54,872 nt of DNA, taken from the NCBI RefSeq assembly GCF_001556515.1, contig NZ_LSJA01000008.1:1-54872 (forward strand), given 5' to 3'. Under the pieces are notes generated by a model. The model worked only from the letters and a program-made list of their open reading frames with translations, ran no database searches and was not told the DNA's origin. The stretch's first letter is position 1. Each line of letters begins with the position of its first letter. Position numbers and translations under genes: made by a program. Below, piece by piece: positions 9,082-19,059 of the stretch. The DNA comes from Caulobacter sp. CCH9-E1. GTDB lineage: Bacteria > Pseudomonadota > Alphaproteobacteria > Caulobacterales > Caulobacteraceae.

Positions 9082-12000
9082 ATGAGAGCGGTTGTCTTCG
9101 CGGCCATCCTGGCGGTTTCGACTCCAGCCTTAGCGGAAACCCGCTCCATCCTGACCTCCATCCCCGACGATCCGCACGCGGTGGTGGTCAAGGCCGTTGG
9201 CGACGGTCGCGCGGACGACACCGACGCTGTTCAGAAGGCCATCGACGCCGCCCGCGACAAAACCGGCCATGGCCTCGTCTTCTTGCCGTCTGGCCGCTAT
9301 CGCCTGAGCCGCACCTTGCTGGTCCCGCCGGGCGTGCGGGTGTTCGGCGTCGGGGCGACCCGTCCGGTGTTCGTGCTCGGCGCGAATACGCCGGGTTTCC
9401 AGACGGGCGTCGCGACGATGATCGCCTTCACGGGCGGCGACCAGTATCAGGTCGGCGACATTCCCGTGCCGGTCCCGACCGTGCGCCCCACGACCGCCAA
9501 GGTGCGCGACGCCAATTCCGGCACCTTCTATTCGTCGATGAGCAACATCGACATCGAGATCGGGGAGGGCAATCCCGCGGCGGCGGCCGTCCGTTTCCGC
9601 ATGGCGCAACACGCCTTCCTGCGACACATGGATTTCCGCCTGGGCTCCGCCTTCGCCGGCGTCTACCAGGCCGGCAACATCATGGAAGACGTGCACTTCC
9701 ACGGCGGGCGCTACGGCATCGTCACCGAGAAGACCTCGCCGGCCTGGCAGTTCACCCTGGTCGACTCCACCTTCGACGGCCAGCGCGACGCGGCGATCCG
9801 CGAGCACGAGGTCGACCTGACCCTGGTCAATGTCGGCATCAAGAACACGCCGGTCGGGATCGAGATCGATCGCGGCTACAGCGACAGCCTGTGGGGCAAG
9901 AACGTCCGCTTCGAGAATGTCTCCAAGGCTGGGGTCGTCATCTCCGCCGAGAACAGCGTCTTCACCCAGGTCGGCTTCGACAACGCGACCGCCACCAACA
10001 CCCCGGTGTTCGCCCGCTTCCGCGACAGCGGCAAGACCGTGGCGGGTAAGGGGAAAGACTATCGGGTGGCTTCGTTCACCTATGGGCTGACCTTGCCGGC
10101 CCTTGGCCAGACGGGCGAGTACAAGACGGTCGCCGACATCAAGCCACTCGCCGCCAAGACGGCCGCGAGGCCGGCGCTGCGAGCCCTGCCGCCGATGGGT
10201 GAATGGACCAACGTCAAGACCCTCGGGGTCAAGGGCGACGGCTCGACGGACGACACCGCCGCGCTGCAGAAGGCGATCGACACCCACCGCGTGCTCTATC
10301 TGCCGGTCGGCTTCTACATGGTGTCCGACACCCTGAAGCTGCGGCCCAACACGGTGCTGATCGGCCTGCACCCGGCCATCACCCAGCTGGTCATCCCGGA
10401 CAACAATCCCAAGCATGCGGGAGTTGGCGCTGTCAGGCCGATTCTCGAAACGCCGCGCGGCGGCGACAACATCCTCTCCGGCATCGGCCTCTTCACAGGC
10501 CGGGTGAACCTGCGCGCCTCGGCCCTGCTGTGGCGCTCGGGCGCGAACTCCATGGTCAACGACGTCAAGATCATGGGCGGCGGCGGCACGCCGACGGCGG
10601 ACGGCAAGTCGCTGGGCGCGGCCCAGGCCCGCAGCGGCGATCCGGTCGCCGACGGCCGCTGGGACGCGCAGTATCCCAGCATCTGGGTGACCGACGGCGG
10701 CGGCGGGACCTTCGCCGACGTCTGGAGCCCCAACACCTTCGCCTCGGCCGGCTTCTACATCAGCGACACCAAGACCCCCGGCTATATCTACGAGGTTTCG
10801 GTCGAGCACCACGTCCGCAACGAGTTCGTGCTCGACAATGTCGAGAACTGGGAGTTCCTCGCGCCCCAGACCGAGCAGGAGGTCGGCGACGGCCCAGACG
10901 CGGTGTCGCTGGAGGTGCGCAACTCGCGCAACATCCTGTTCGCCAATTATCACGGCTATCGGGTGACGCGGTCGTACCATCCGGCCGAAACGGCGGTGAA
11001 GCTGTTCAACTCCACCGACATCCGCTTCCGCAATGTCCACATCAACGCCGAGAGCGGCATCGCCCTGTGCGACAAGATCGGCTGCGGCACCTATCTGCGG
11101 GCCAGCAAGTATCCGTTCGAGAACGCGATCCAGGACAAGACCCGCAAGCTAGAGGTTCGCGAACGCGAATTCGCCGTGCTGGACGTCACCGGTCCGGTCT
11201 CCCCCGGCGCGCCGCCGGCGGCCGATCCGCGGGTGCGCAAGCTGGAAACCGGCTTCTGGTCGATCTCGGGCGCCACGACGGGCGCGGATGGGACGCTCTA
11301 CTTCATCGACAAGCGTTTCCAGCGCATCTACCGCTGGACGGAGGGGCGCGGCCTGGAGGTGGTGCGCGACCACTCGCTGGACCCGACGAACCTGGCGGTC
11401 GATGGCTCGGGCAAGCTGCTGGTCGTGTCCTCGTATGGTCCGCAGGCCTCGGTCTATTCGATCGATCCCGAGGGGCCGAAAGACCAGATGACGATGATCT
11501 CGCCGACGGCCGTCGCGCCACGCGCGGGCGCCAAGACCTTGCTGCCGGTGAATTGGTGGGTGAACGGCGAGTTCCGCGACCAGTACGACCCGGCGACCGA
11601 CCACTTCACCACCCTGGCGGAGATGTTCGCCCGCGACGTCGGAACGCCCAAGGCGCAGGAATACGTCTCGCCCGACGGCAGCGTCGTGCTTCCGGCCTTC
11701 CGCGTCTGGCAGCAGGGGCCGCCGGATCACGTGGGGTGGCGCTGGGCCGACACCCTCCAGGCCAATGGTCTGATCAGCGGCGCGGCCGGACAGCGGGTGT
11801 TCGTCACCAACGGCTCCGAGAACAAGACCTACAGCGGCCAAGTTGGCCCCGGCGGGACGCTCACCGACCTTAGGGCGTTCGCTGATCGCGGTGGCGAAAG
11901 CGTCGCCGTGGACAGGCAGGGTCGCGTGTTCGTCGCCAACGGCCAGATCTTCCAGTATGCGCCGGATGGCAAACAGGTCGGTCGGATCGACGTGCCGGAG

Positions 12001-12087
12001 CGTCCGCTGCAGCTGATCTTTGGCGGCGAGGGCGGTCGGACCCTGTTCATTCTGACCCACCATTCGCTCTACGCCGTAACGCCCTGA
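9082..12087 (+). CDS. Secreted double beta-helix protein with C-terminal gluconolactonase-like propeller (copy 1)
   Basis: This protein of about 1001 residues starts with a signal peptide ending in ALA. Two Pectate_lyase_3-type beta-helix modules follow, each opening with the GDGxxDDTxAxQKAID signature (near residues 35 and 375). The arrangement resembles GH55 glucanases. The last 300 residues hold repeats such as LAVDGSGKLLVVSS and VAVDRQGRVFVANG, as in SMP-30/gluconolactonase beta-propellers. I chose ATG at 9082 because GGGAG precedes it and the signal peptide begins there. It aligns over its full length with the next gene. Likely a periplasmic or outer-membrane enzyme on a polysaccharide or sugar acid; the substrate is unknown. 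Confidence 0.8.
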   Translation: MRAVVFAAILAVSTPALAETRSILTSIPDDPHAVVVKAVGDGRADDTDAVQKAIDAARDKTGHGLVFLPSGRYRLSRTLLVPPGVRVFGVGATRPVFVLGANTPGFQTGVATMIAFTGGDQYQVGDIPVPVPTVRPTTAKVRDANSGTFYSSMSNIDIEIGEGNPAAAAVRFRMAQHAFLRHMDFRLGSAFAGVYQAGNIMEDVHFHGGRYGIVTEKTSPAWQFTLVDSTFDGQRDAAIREHEVDLTLVNVGIKNTPVGIEIDRGYSDSLWGKNVRFENVSKAGVVISAENSVFTQVGFDNATATNTPVFARFRDSGKTVAGKGKDYRVASFTYGLTLPALGQTGEYKTVADIKPLAAKTAARPALRALPPMGEWTNVKTLGVKGDGSTDDTAALQKAIDTHRVLYLPVGFYMVSDTLKLRPNTVLIGLHPAITQLVIPDNNPKHAGVGAVRPILETPRGGDNILSGIGLFTGRVNLRASALLWRSGANSMVNDVKIMGGGGTPTADGKSLGAAQARSGDPVADGRWDAQYPSIWVTDGGGGTFADVWSPNTFASAGFYISDTKTPGYIYEVSVEHHVRNEFVLDNVENWEFLAPQTEQEVGDGPDAVSLEVRNSRNILFANYHGYRVTRSYHPAETAVKLFNSTDIRFRNVHINAESGIALCDKIGCGTYLRASKYPFENAIQDKTRKLEVREREFAVLDVTGPVSPGAPPAADPRVRKLETGFWSISGATTGADGTLYFIDKRFQRIYRWTEGRGLEVVRDHSLDPTNLAVDGSGKLLVVSSYGPQASVYSIDPEGPKDQMTMISPTAVAPRAGAKTLLPVNWWVNGEFRDQYDPATDHFTTLAEMFARDVGTPKAQEYVSPDGSVVLPAFRVWQQGPPDHVGWRWADTLQANGLISGAAGQRVFVTNGSENKTYSGQVGPGGTLTDLRAFADRGGESVAVDRQGRVFVANGQIFQYAPDGKQVGRIDVPERPLQLIFGGEGGRTLFILTHHSLYAVTP

Positions 12088-12110
12088 GAAAAGCCCGGGG
12101 GAGGGCGCCC

Positions 12111-15100
12111 ATGAAGACCATGACCATCGCGCTGGCCGCGCTTCTGGCCTCCACCTCTGTCGGCTCCGTTGCTTTGGCTGAGAGCCGCTCGGCTTTCGTC
12201 ACGACGCCAGCCGATCCGGCGGCGATCATCGCGAAGGGGCGCGGCGACGGCCGCGCTGACGATAGCGCGGCGCTGCAACAGGCCATCGACGCCGCCGCCA
12301 AGCCCGGCGGTGGTGTCGTCTTCCTGCCGTCGGGTCGTTATCGCATCACCAAGACGCTGTTCCTATGGCCCGGTGTTCGAGTGTTCGGCGTTGGAGCCAC
12401 CCGGCCGGTGATCGTGCTGGGCGACGCGACCCCTGGCTTCCAGAAGGGCGTCGCCAACATGGTGATCGTCGCGGGCGCGAAGCCGGACCCGGCGCGAAGG
12501 GTCCCGTTCCCGCCGCCAGGCAGCGTGCCGTTCAACAAGGACGTGCCGGACGCCAATTCGGGCACCTTCTACACGGCGATGAGCAATGTCGATTTCGAGA
12601 TCGGCAAGGGCAATCCGGCCGCGACGGCGATCCGGTTCCACGCGGCCCAGCACGCCTTCCTGAGCCACATGCGCTTCGATATCGGCTCGGGCTTGGCGGC
12701 GCTGTACCAGATCGGCAACGAGGCCGAGGACCTGCACTTCAAGGGCGGCCGCTACGGCATCCTGACCGAGAAGCCGTCGCCGGCTTGGGGTTTCGTGCTG
12801 CTCGACTCCACCTTCGAAGGTCAGCGCGAAGCGGCGATCCGCGAGCACGAGGCGGGCCTCACCCTCGTCAACGTGACCATGCGCGATACGCCGGTCGGGA
12901 TCGAGATCGACCGCGGCTATGGCGATTGGCTGTGGGGCAAGAACGTCCGCTTCGAGAACGTCTCTAAGGCCGGCGTCGTCATCTCCAATGAAGGCAACGT
13001 CTACACCCAGGTCGGCTTCGAGAACGCCGTCGCCAAGGGCACGCCCGTGTTCGCCCGCTTCCGCGACAGCGGCAAGACCGTGGCCGGGAAGGGGAGCGCC
13101 TACCGGGTTGGCGCCTTCAACTATGGTTTGACCGTGCCCGCGCTCGGCCAGATGGGCGAGTACAAGACCACCTTCGACGCCGAGGCGCTAAAGGGCTATC
13201 CGGCGCCGCAGACGCCCGCGATCCGCGACCTGCCGCCGATGTCCGAGTGGAACAGCGTCCGCGACCTGGGCGCCAAGGGCGATAACGCCACCGACGACAC
13301 GGCCGCGATCCAGAAGGCGATCGACACCCATCGCGTCGTCTATTTCCCGACCGGCTTCTACCGCGTCACCGACACGCTGAAGCTGCGGCCCGACACCGTT
13401 CTGATCGGTCTGCATCCCAGCCTGACGCAGATCGTCCTGCCCCACGGCACGCCGGCCTTCCAGGGCGTCGGCGCGCCCAAGGCGCTGGTCGAGTCCGGCA
13501 AGGGCGGCGACAACATCGTCTTTGGCCTTGGCCTCTACACCGAGGGCCAGAATCCCCGCGCCACGGCGCTGCTGTGGACCGCGGGCGAGCGCTCGATGGT
13601 CAACGACGTGAAGTTCCAGGGCGGTCACGGCACGAACCTGTACGACGGCTCGCGCTTCAATCCCTACAACGCCAACGCCTCGGCCGATCCGGACACCGCC
13701 AAACGCTGGGGCGGCCAGTATCCGAGCCTTTGGGTGACCAACGGCGGGGGCGGGACATTCGCCAATGTCTGGAGCCCGAACACCTACGCCTATTCGGGCA
13801 TCTATGTGTCGGACACGACGACGCCTGGCCACGTCTATCAAGCGTCGGTCGAGCACCACGTGCGGTCCGAGATCAGCCTGAACCGCGTCGCCAACTGGGA
13901 GTTCCTGGCGCCCCAGACCGAGGAGGAGGCGGGCGAGGGCGAGGACACGGTGTCGCTGGAGATCCGCGACTCCCGCGACATCCTGCTGGCCAACTATCAC
14001 GGCTATCGCGTCACGCGGACGCGCCGTCCGGTCTCCTCGGCCGTGAAGATCTACAACTCGCAGGACATTCGCTTCCGCAATGTGGCGGTGAACGGCGAGA
14101 GCGGCTTTTCCACTTGCGACGAAGGCGGCTGCGCGACCTTCTTGCGCCTGACCAAGTATCCGTACGAGAACGCGATCGAGGACGTGACGAGCGGCCTGCA
14201 GGTGCGCGAGCGGCAGTTCGCGGTGCTGGACATCGGCAAGGACGCGAAGGCGTCGGCGCCGTCGGTGTTCCCGGCCAATGCCCGGGTCGAGCGCCTCGCG
14301 GACGGCTTCTTCTCGGCGGGCGGCGGCGCGGTCGATGCGACGGGCGTCCTGTACTTCACCGACCGGCGCAACCAGCGCATCTACAGCTGGTCGTCGGAGC
14401 GCAAGCTTTCGATCGTTCGGGACAATACGCTAGATCCCATCAACCTCGCGGTCGACGGCTCTGGAAACCTGTTGGTGCTGTCGTCGGACGGCCGTAACGG
14501 CTCGGTCTACAGCTTCAAGCCCGGCAGCCCCGACACCGAGGTGACGGTCATTCCGGCGACGCCGGCGGGCGGACGGCCGAACGCCGCCAAGGTCTTGCCC
14601 ATCAACTGGTGGGTCAATGGCGAGTTCAAGGATCAGATCGATCCGGACACCTATCAGTTTACGACCCTGGCCGAGCTGTTCGCGCGGGAGACGGCTGCGC
14701 CGCCGGTCTTGGAATATGTCTCTCCGGACGGCAGCTTGGCGCTGCCGGCCTATCGCGTGTTCCAGCAAGGGCCGCCGGACCATCGCGGCCTGAGGTTCTC
14801 GAACGCGCTGGACACATACGGCTTCACCACGGCCAAGCCCGGTCAGCGGGTCTTCGTCGCCAACAGTTCGGAGAACAAGACCTATAGCGGCCGGGTCGAC
14901 GCACGCGGCGCGATCACCGACCTCAAGGTCTTCGCCGACCGCGGCGGCGAGAGCGTCGCGACGGACGCCGAGGGGCGCGTCTATGTCGCCAACGGTCAGG
15001 TGTTTGTCTATGCGTCGGACGGTCGCGAGCTGGGCCGGATCGACGTGCCGGAACGGCCCCTTCAGCTGCTGTTCGGCGGGGCCGACAAACGGACCCTGTA

Positions 15101-15143
15101 CGTGCTTTCGCACCATGGCCTTTACGCCGTGCGGGCGGACTAG
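12111..15143 (+). CDS. Secreted double beta-helix protein with C-terminal gluconolactonase-like propeller (copy 2)
   Basis: This 1010-residue paralogue of the preceding gene has the same architecture: signal peptide (cleavage near SVALA), beta-helix one with GDGRADDSAALQQAID, beta-helix two with GDNATDDTAAIQKAID, and a propeller with LAVDGSGNLLVLSSDG and DAEGRVYVANGQ. It starts 23 bases after copy 1 ends, with GGGGGAGGG before the ATG, so the two form an operon. Strictly shared stretches such as GRYGI, RFRDSGKTVAGKG and ANYHGYRVTR point to conserved function, while the loops in the second helix have diverged. It may differ in substrate or act on another linkage of the same polymer. Confidence 0.8.
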   Translation: MKTMTIALAALLASTSVGSVALAESRSAFVTTPADPAAIIAKGRGDGRADDSAALQQAIDAAAKPGGGVVFLPSGRYRITKTLFLWPGVRVFGVGATRPVIVLGDATPGFQKGVANMVIVAGAKPDPARRVPFPPPGSVPFNKDVPDANSGTFYTAMSNVDFEIGKGNPAATAIRFHAAQHAFLSHMRFDIGSGLAALYQIGNEAEDLHFKGGRYGILTEKPSPAWGFVLLDSTFEGQREAAIREHEAGLTLVNVTMRDTPVGIEIDRGYGDWLWGKNVRFENVSKAGVVISNEGNVYTQVGFENAVAKGTPVFARFRDSGKTVAGKGSAYRVGAFNYGLTVPALGQMGEYKTTFDAEALKGYPAPQTPAIRDLPPMSEWNSVRDLGAKGDNATDDTAAIQKAIDTHRVVYFPTGFYRVTDTLKLRPDTVLIGLHPSLTQIVLPHGTPAFQGVGAPKALVESGKGGDNIVFGLGLYTEGQNPRATALLWTAGERSMVNDVKFQGGHGTNLYDGSRFNPYNANASADPDTAKRWGGQYPSLWVTNGGGGTFANVWSPNTYAYSGIYVSDTTTPGHVYQASVEHHVRSEISLNRVANWEFLAPQTEEEAGEGEDTVSLEIRDSRDILLANYHGYRVTRTRRPVSSAVKIYNSQDIRFRNVAVNGESGFSTCDEGGCATFLRLTKYPYENAIEDVTSGLQVRERQFAVLDIGKDAKASAPSVFPANARVERLADGFFSAGGGAVDATGVLYFTDRRNQRIYSWSSERKLSIVRDNTLDPINLAVDGSGNLLVLSSDGRNGSVYSFKPGSPDTEVTVIPATPAGGRPNAAKVLPINWWVNGEFKDQIDPDTYQFTTLAELFARETAAPPVLEYVSPDGSLALPAYRVFQQGPPDHRGLRFSNALDTYGFTTAKPGQRVFVANSSENKTYSGRVDARGAITDLKVFADRGGESVATDAEGRVYVANGQVFVYASDGRELGRIDVPERPLQLLFGGADKRTLYVLSHHGLYAVRAD

Positions 15144-15173
15144 GAGCGACGGTCCAGCTCGCTCTCCGGTCGC

Positions 15174-15188
15174 CTACGACCATGGTCT
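15174..15188. promoter_or_regulatory. Candidate operator with palindrome GACCATGGTC, copy 2
   Basis: These 15 bases are identical to 9010-9024, and the palindrome is at 15178-15187. The element lies 80 bases before the TonB receptor start and 30 bases after the preceding stop codon, so the receptor probably has its own promoter under the same regulator as the beta-helix pair. Flanking CCTACGA is also shared with the inverted repeat at 7537-7549 before the GntR gene. Confidence 0.6.
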
Positions 15189-15268
15189 AATAGTTCGTCC
15201 CCCACCGCTCTGACACAGTCCTCCCAGGCCGTCGACAATGGCCAAAAGAAAACTGGGAGGGATGTAGG

Positions 15269-18259
15269 ATGAGTGCTGTCGGTAGCACGCGAGGGGGATC
15301 GTCCTTTTTGAGCGCCTTGCTCGCGACGAGCGCGTTCGCGACGATCATGGTGGGCGGCGCCGCCCACGCACAGGCGGCGCAGACGCCGCCGGCCACGACC
15401 GCCGACGACTCGGTTGTCACCGAGATCGTGGTCACCGGATCTCGTATCCGCTCGACGGGCTTCACCGCGCCGACGCCGACCCAGGTGCTGGGCGCCGCGG
15501 AGCTGGAGCGCGCCGCCCAGCCGAACATCTTCACCGCCATCACCCAGCTGCCGTCGCTGCAGGGCTCTAGCGGCGCCACCACCGGCACCTTCAGCACGTC
15601 GAGCGGCCAGCAGGGCCTTTCGTCGTTCTCGCTGCGGGGGCTTGGCACCATCCGCACCCTGACGCTGCTGGACGGCCAGCGCGTCGTGCCGGCCAACGTC
15701 ACCGGCGTTCCCGACATCAGCCTGTTCCCCCAGCTCCTCGTCGAGCGGGTAGACGTCGTCACCGGCGGCGCCTCGGCCTCCTACGGCTCGGACGCCGTCG
15801 GCGGCGTCGTCAACTTCATCACCAACAAGAAGTTCGAGGGGCTCAAGGCCAATGTGATGGGCGGCGTCACGACCTATGGCGACAACCACCAGTGGTTGGC
15901 CCAGGTCGCGGCGGGCAAGAACTTCATGGATGACCGCCTGCACGTGCAGGTCAGCGGCGAATACGACTGGGAAGAGGGCGTCCCGGCGGGCGGCTTCGGA
16001 GAAGACGCGCCGGGCAGCCGTGACTGGTACACGACCGCCACCCTGGTCAATCGCGGCGTCACCAATGACGGCTCGCCACAATATCTCTATCGCGAGCACG
16101 CCCAGGCTTATCAGTACGCCAAGTACGGCCTGATCAGCGCGGGTCCGCTGCAAGGCACGGCGTTCGACGCCGCCGGCAATCCGTTCCAGTTCCAGTACGG
16201 CGGCGGCGGCGTGCCGTCCAAGGCGGCCAACGGCGCCGTCAGCGGCTGCTACACGAACGGCGGCTTCTGCATCGGCGGCGACTTGTCGGGCAACGTCGGA
16301 ATCGGCACTTCGCTGCAGTCGCGGATCAAGCGGCTGAACAGCTACAGCCGTGTGGGCTTCGATCTCGACGCCAACAACGAGATTTACGCCACCTTCAACG
16401 CCGCCCGCGTGGAGAGCAGCAACCAGCCTAATCCGGGCGCGGCCACGACCGGTCTGACGATGTCGTGCTCGAATCCGTATCTGCCGGCGTCGATCGTCGC
16501 GGCCTGCGCCGCGAACGGCATCACGACCTTCACCTTCGGCACCAGCAACGCGCTGCTGCCGCGCAACATCTCGGTGCATCCTACGCGGACCCAGTATCGC
16601 GGCGTGATCGGCGCTGATGGCAAGTTCAACGCCTTGGGCACGGAATGGCGCTATGACGCCTACTACCAGCACGGCGAGAACACGACGAATATCCATGTTC
16701 GCGACATCCTGCTGACGCCGCGCTATCGGGCGGCGGTCCAGGCCACGCTCGTGAACGGCCAGATCGTCTGCGCCGATCCGATCGCGCGCGCCAATGGCTG
16801 CGTGCCGATCAACATCTTCGGCGGCCAGCGCCCGAGCGACGCGGCCCTGGCTTACATCACGCCCAAGAACGGCCCGTACCAGCACTCTGTCCAGAAGCAG
16901 GACGTCGCCAGCATCAACTTCAGCGGCGAGCCGATCAACGGCTGGGCGGGACCGATCTCGTTGGCCATCGGCGGCGAGTGGCGCAAGGAGCAGTACCACG
17001 TCAAAGGCGACCCCTACGGCGACGGCAATACGGATTCTCCGAACACCGCCGACTACCCCGCCGATCCGATCCTGAACGCGGCGGGCTCCAACTGGTTCGC
17101 GGGCAACTACCACTCCGGCGCCGGCAAGTACTCGGTGAAGGAAGCCTATGCCGAAGTGAACATGCCGTTGGTCAACTCCGACGCGGCGGGCAAGGCCAAC
17201 CTCAACATGGCCGGCCGCTGGACCGACTACAGCACCTCCGGCACCATCTACACTTGGAAGGTCGGCGTCACCTGGGACACGCCGGTCGACGGCGTCCGCC
17301 TGCGGGCCGTCACCTCGCGTGACGTCCGCGCGCCGAACCTGTCGGAACTGTTCGCCGCGCCGGTGACGACCACGCTGCCGAACTTCACCATTCCCTCGAA
17401 CGGCAAGCCTCCGGCCGGTCAGCCGTCCAGCGGCTCGCTGACCGTGCTGCAGAATGTCGTGGGCAACCCGGACCTGAAGCCGGAAATCGCCAAGAACGTC
17501 ACCCTTGGCGCGGTGCTCTCGAACCCGCAATGGTTGCCGGGCTTCAGCATCTCAGTCGACTGGTACAACATCGTCCTCAACGGCGGCATCTCCAGCCTGG
17601 GCGCTCAGCAGATCGTCAACTTCTGCTATGCGGGCCTTACCCAGTTCTGCGGGGCCTTCAACCTCAACCCGCCGTCGGCCTTCGTGAACTCGCAGACGTT
17701 CAACCTGGCGTCGATCAAGACGAGCGGCTTCGATATCGAGAGCAGCTACCGTTTTGAGCTGCCCAGTGTTCCAGGCCGCTTCACGGTCCGCGGCCTGGCC
17801 ACCAACGTCCACAAGTTCGTCACCAATCCGGGCATCCCTGGAGCGGTCGCCGTCGACTCGGCTGGCCAGAACTCCGGCGCCACGCCAGATTGGAAGGTCC
17901 TGGCCGTCCAGTCCTGGGATAACGACCGCTTCGCCATCAGCGTGCAGGAGCGTTGGTTCAGCGATGGCCGGTTCGGCGGCACGACCACCGAATACGTCGA
18001 ATGCAAGCCGGGCAGCTGCCCGGTCTCGACCGGCAGCCGGCCGACCATCGACTACAACCACATGAGCGGCGCGACCTATGTCGATGTCAGCGCGTCGTAC
18101 AAGTTCGGCAACGGCCTGCAGCTCTACGGCAAGGTCGACAACCTGCTGAACCGCGATCCGACCCCGTCGCCGCAGACCAACACCGGTCTCGACGCGAACC
18201 CGGCGCTCTACGACCTGCTGGGCCGCTTCTACCACGTCGGTCTGCGCTACAGCTTCTAG
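15269..18259 (+). CDS. TonB-dependent receptor
   Basis: This 996-residue outer-membrane receptor imports a large or scarce ligand using TonB energy. It has a signal peptide (cleavage near AHAQA), a TonB box (EIVVTGSRI), a plug domain with SLRGLG, LLDGQRVVP and the GGASASYGSDAVGGVVNF motif, and a long beta-barrel ending in a terminal phenylalanine (GLRYSF). An ATG follows GGGAGGGATGTAGG. Its neighbours suggest the ligand is an oligosaccharide or sugar acid released by the beta-helix enzymes. No inner-membrane transporter is encoded nearby. Confidence 0.95.
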   Translation: MSAVGSTRGGSSFLSALLATSAFATIMVGGAAHAQAAQTPPATTADDSVVTEIVVTGSRIRSTGFTAPTPTQVLGAAELERAAQPNIFTAITQLPSLQGSSGATTGTFSTSSGQQGLSSFSLRGLGTIRTLTLLDGQRVVPANVTGVPDISLFPQLLVERVDVVTGGASASYGSDAVGGVVNFITNKKFEGLKANVMGGVTTYGDNHQWLAQVAAGKNFMDDRLHVQVSGEYDWEEGVPAGGFGEDAPGSRDWYTTATLVNRGVTNDGSPQYLYREHAQAYQYAKYGLISAGPLQGTAFDAAGNPFQFQYGGGGVPSKAANGAVSGCYTNGGFCIGGDLSGNVGIGTSLQSRIKRLNSYSRVGFDLDANNEIYATFNAARVESSNQPNPGAATTGLTMSCSNPYLPASIVAACAANGITTFTFGTSNALLPRNISVHPTRTQYRGVIGADGKFNALGTEWRYDAYYQHGENTTNIHVRDILLTPRYRAAVQATLVNGQIVCADPIARANGCVPINIFGGQRPSDAALAYITPKNGPYQHSVQKQDVASINFSGEPINGWAGPISLAIGGEWRKEQYHVKGDPYGDGNTDSPNTADYPADPILNAAGSNWFAGNYHSGAGKYSVKEAYAEVNMPLVNSDAAGKANLNMAGRWTDYSTSGTIYTWKVGVTWDTPVDGVRLRAVTSRDVRAPNLSELFAAPVTTTLPNFTIPSNGKPPAGQPSSGSLTVLQNVVGNPDLKPEIAKNVTLGAVLSNPQWLPGFSISVDWYNIVLNGGISSLGAQQIVNFCYAGLTQFCGAFNLNPPSAFVNSQTFNLASIKTSGFDIESSYRFELPSVPGRFTVRGLATNVHKFVTNPGIPGAVAVDSAGQNSGATPDWKVLAVQSWDNDRFAISVQERWFSDGRFGGTTTEYVECKPGSCPVSTGSRPTIDYNHMSGATYVDVSASYKFGNGLQLYGKVDNLLNRDPTPSPQTNTGLDANPALYDLLGRFYHVGLRYSF

Positions 18260-18300
18260 GCCTTCCGCGGCCGCTTTTCACCTCCCCCCTGGGCGGCGCC

Positions 18301-18342
18301 GCCCGGGTCTTGTCTCGGCAAGACCCGGGCGTTTTTCTTTTT
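18301..18342 (+). terminator. Rho-independent terminator after the TonB receptor gene
   Basis: A 12-pair perfect stem, GCCCGGGTCTTG with CAAGACCCGGGC and a six-base loop, is followed by GTTTTTCTTTTTT. It ends the transcript of the carbohydrate locus 41 bases after the receptor stop codon. Confidence 0.93.
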
Positions 18343-18823
18343 TGGGCTTAGGGGCTGGCTTCGATGTCGTGGGCAGGGGCGTATCTGAAGCGGCCGGCGG
18401 CGATGGACGGCGGATCTCACATTCGACCCGTCCGGCAGCCGCTTAAGGCGATGCTCGTTCAGACCGCTAAAGGCGGCGGTGGTGGTCCGTCCTTCTAAAG
18501 CGCGAACACGCCATATGACCCAGATCACGGTCAACGTCAGACCCTTACGAGCGGGGGGCGCGGATTGCGGACCGGATTTTGGCCTGCAGGCTTTTATCGC
18601 TGGCCGCGCCGCCGAACGCAGCGCGGTGCGGCTGGCGGCGGCCTTCACTCTTGCTGGGCGCGGGGTGAAGGTCGTCATTCATGATCGATCGGACAGCGCG
18701 GCCGGCGAGCTGGATGCTGGTCCTCACACCCATCCGGTCCAGCGCCGTTTCACGATTCACTGAAACTGGAACTTCCGGGCTCGACCGCTCGTTGGCAGGC
18801 GTCGCCCAGTGAAGGAGAGCGCC
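18343..18823. other. Stretch of 481 bases without a convincing gene
   Basis: No recognisable gene, RNA or mobile element is seen here. Short open frames exist on both strands: plus 18515-18763 (82 codons from ATG), plus 18681-18812 (43 codons) and minus 18545-18760. None has a recognisable product or clear codon bias, and they overlap one another. The short frame at 18681 ends next to the Shine-Dalgarno of the following small gene, but its own ATG lacks a good ribosome site. Confidence 0.5.
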
Positions 18824-18973
18824 ATGCCCCAGGGCAAGGATCCCAAAACCGCCGACCGTCTAGGCGGCGTTCACAAGGTCGCCACCCCACGCCAACCCGT
18901 TCCCGCCTCGCCAGGCGACGAGCGTGAGGTGCGCCTGCAGGACACGCGCCCGAAACCTCCCCGCCGCGTTTGA
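18824..18973 (+). CDS. Small hypothetical protein, 49 residues
   Basis: An ATG at 18824 is preceded by GAAGGAGAG at good spacing. The 49 codons end with TGA at 18971-18973. The product is rich in Pro, Arg and Lys, has no membrane segment and matches no family I recognise. The strong ribosome site is the main support. It lies upstream of the membrane-protein gene and may share its transcript. Confidence 0.5.
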   Translation: MPQGKDPKTADRLGGVHKVATPRQPVPASPGDEREVRLQDTRPKPPRRV

Positions 18974-19059
18974 CCTCGCGATCATCAATTGCTGGCCGCA
19001 GGAACAGCCTCGCCGCCGCGCGCGATCCTTCTGGATCACCTTTCAATGTGGAGGACCGC

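Noticed and set aside
9082..15143. The two long paralogues as a recent DNA duplication or mobile repeat
   Set aside because: They align throughout as proteins but differ in many codons and in several loops, and no terminal repeats or transposase are present, so this is an old gene duplication.
18513..18530. FixK-like sequence ATGACCCAGATCAC
   Set aside because: The first half site deviates at two positions and no gene with a convincing start lies at the right distance.
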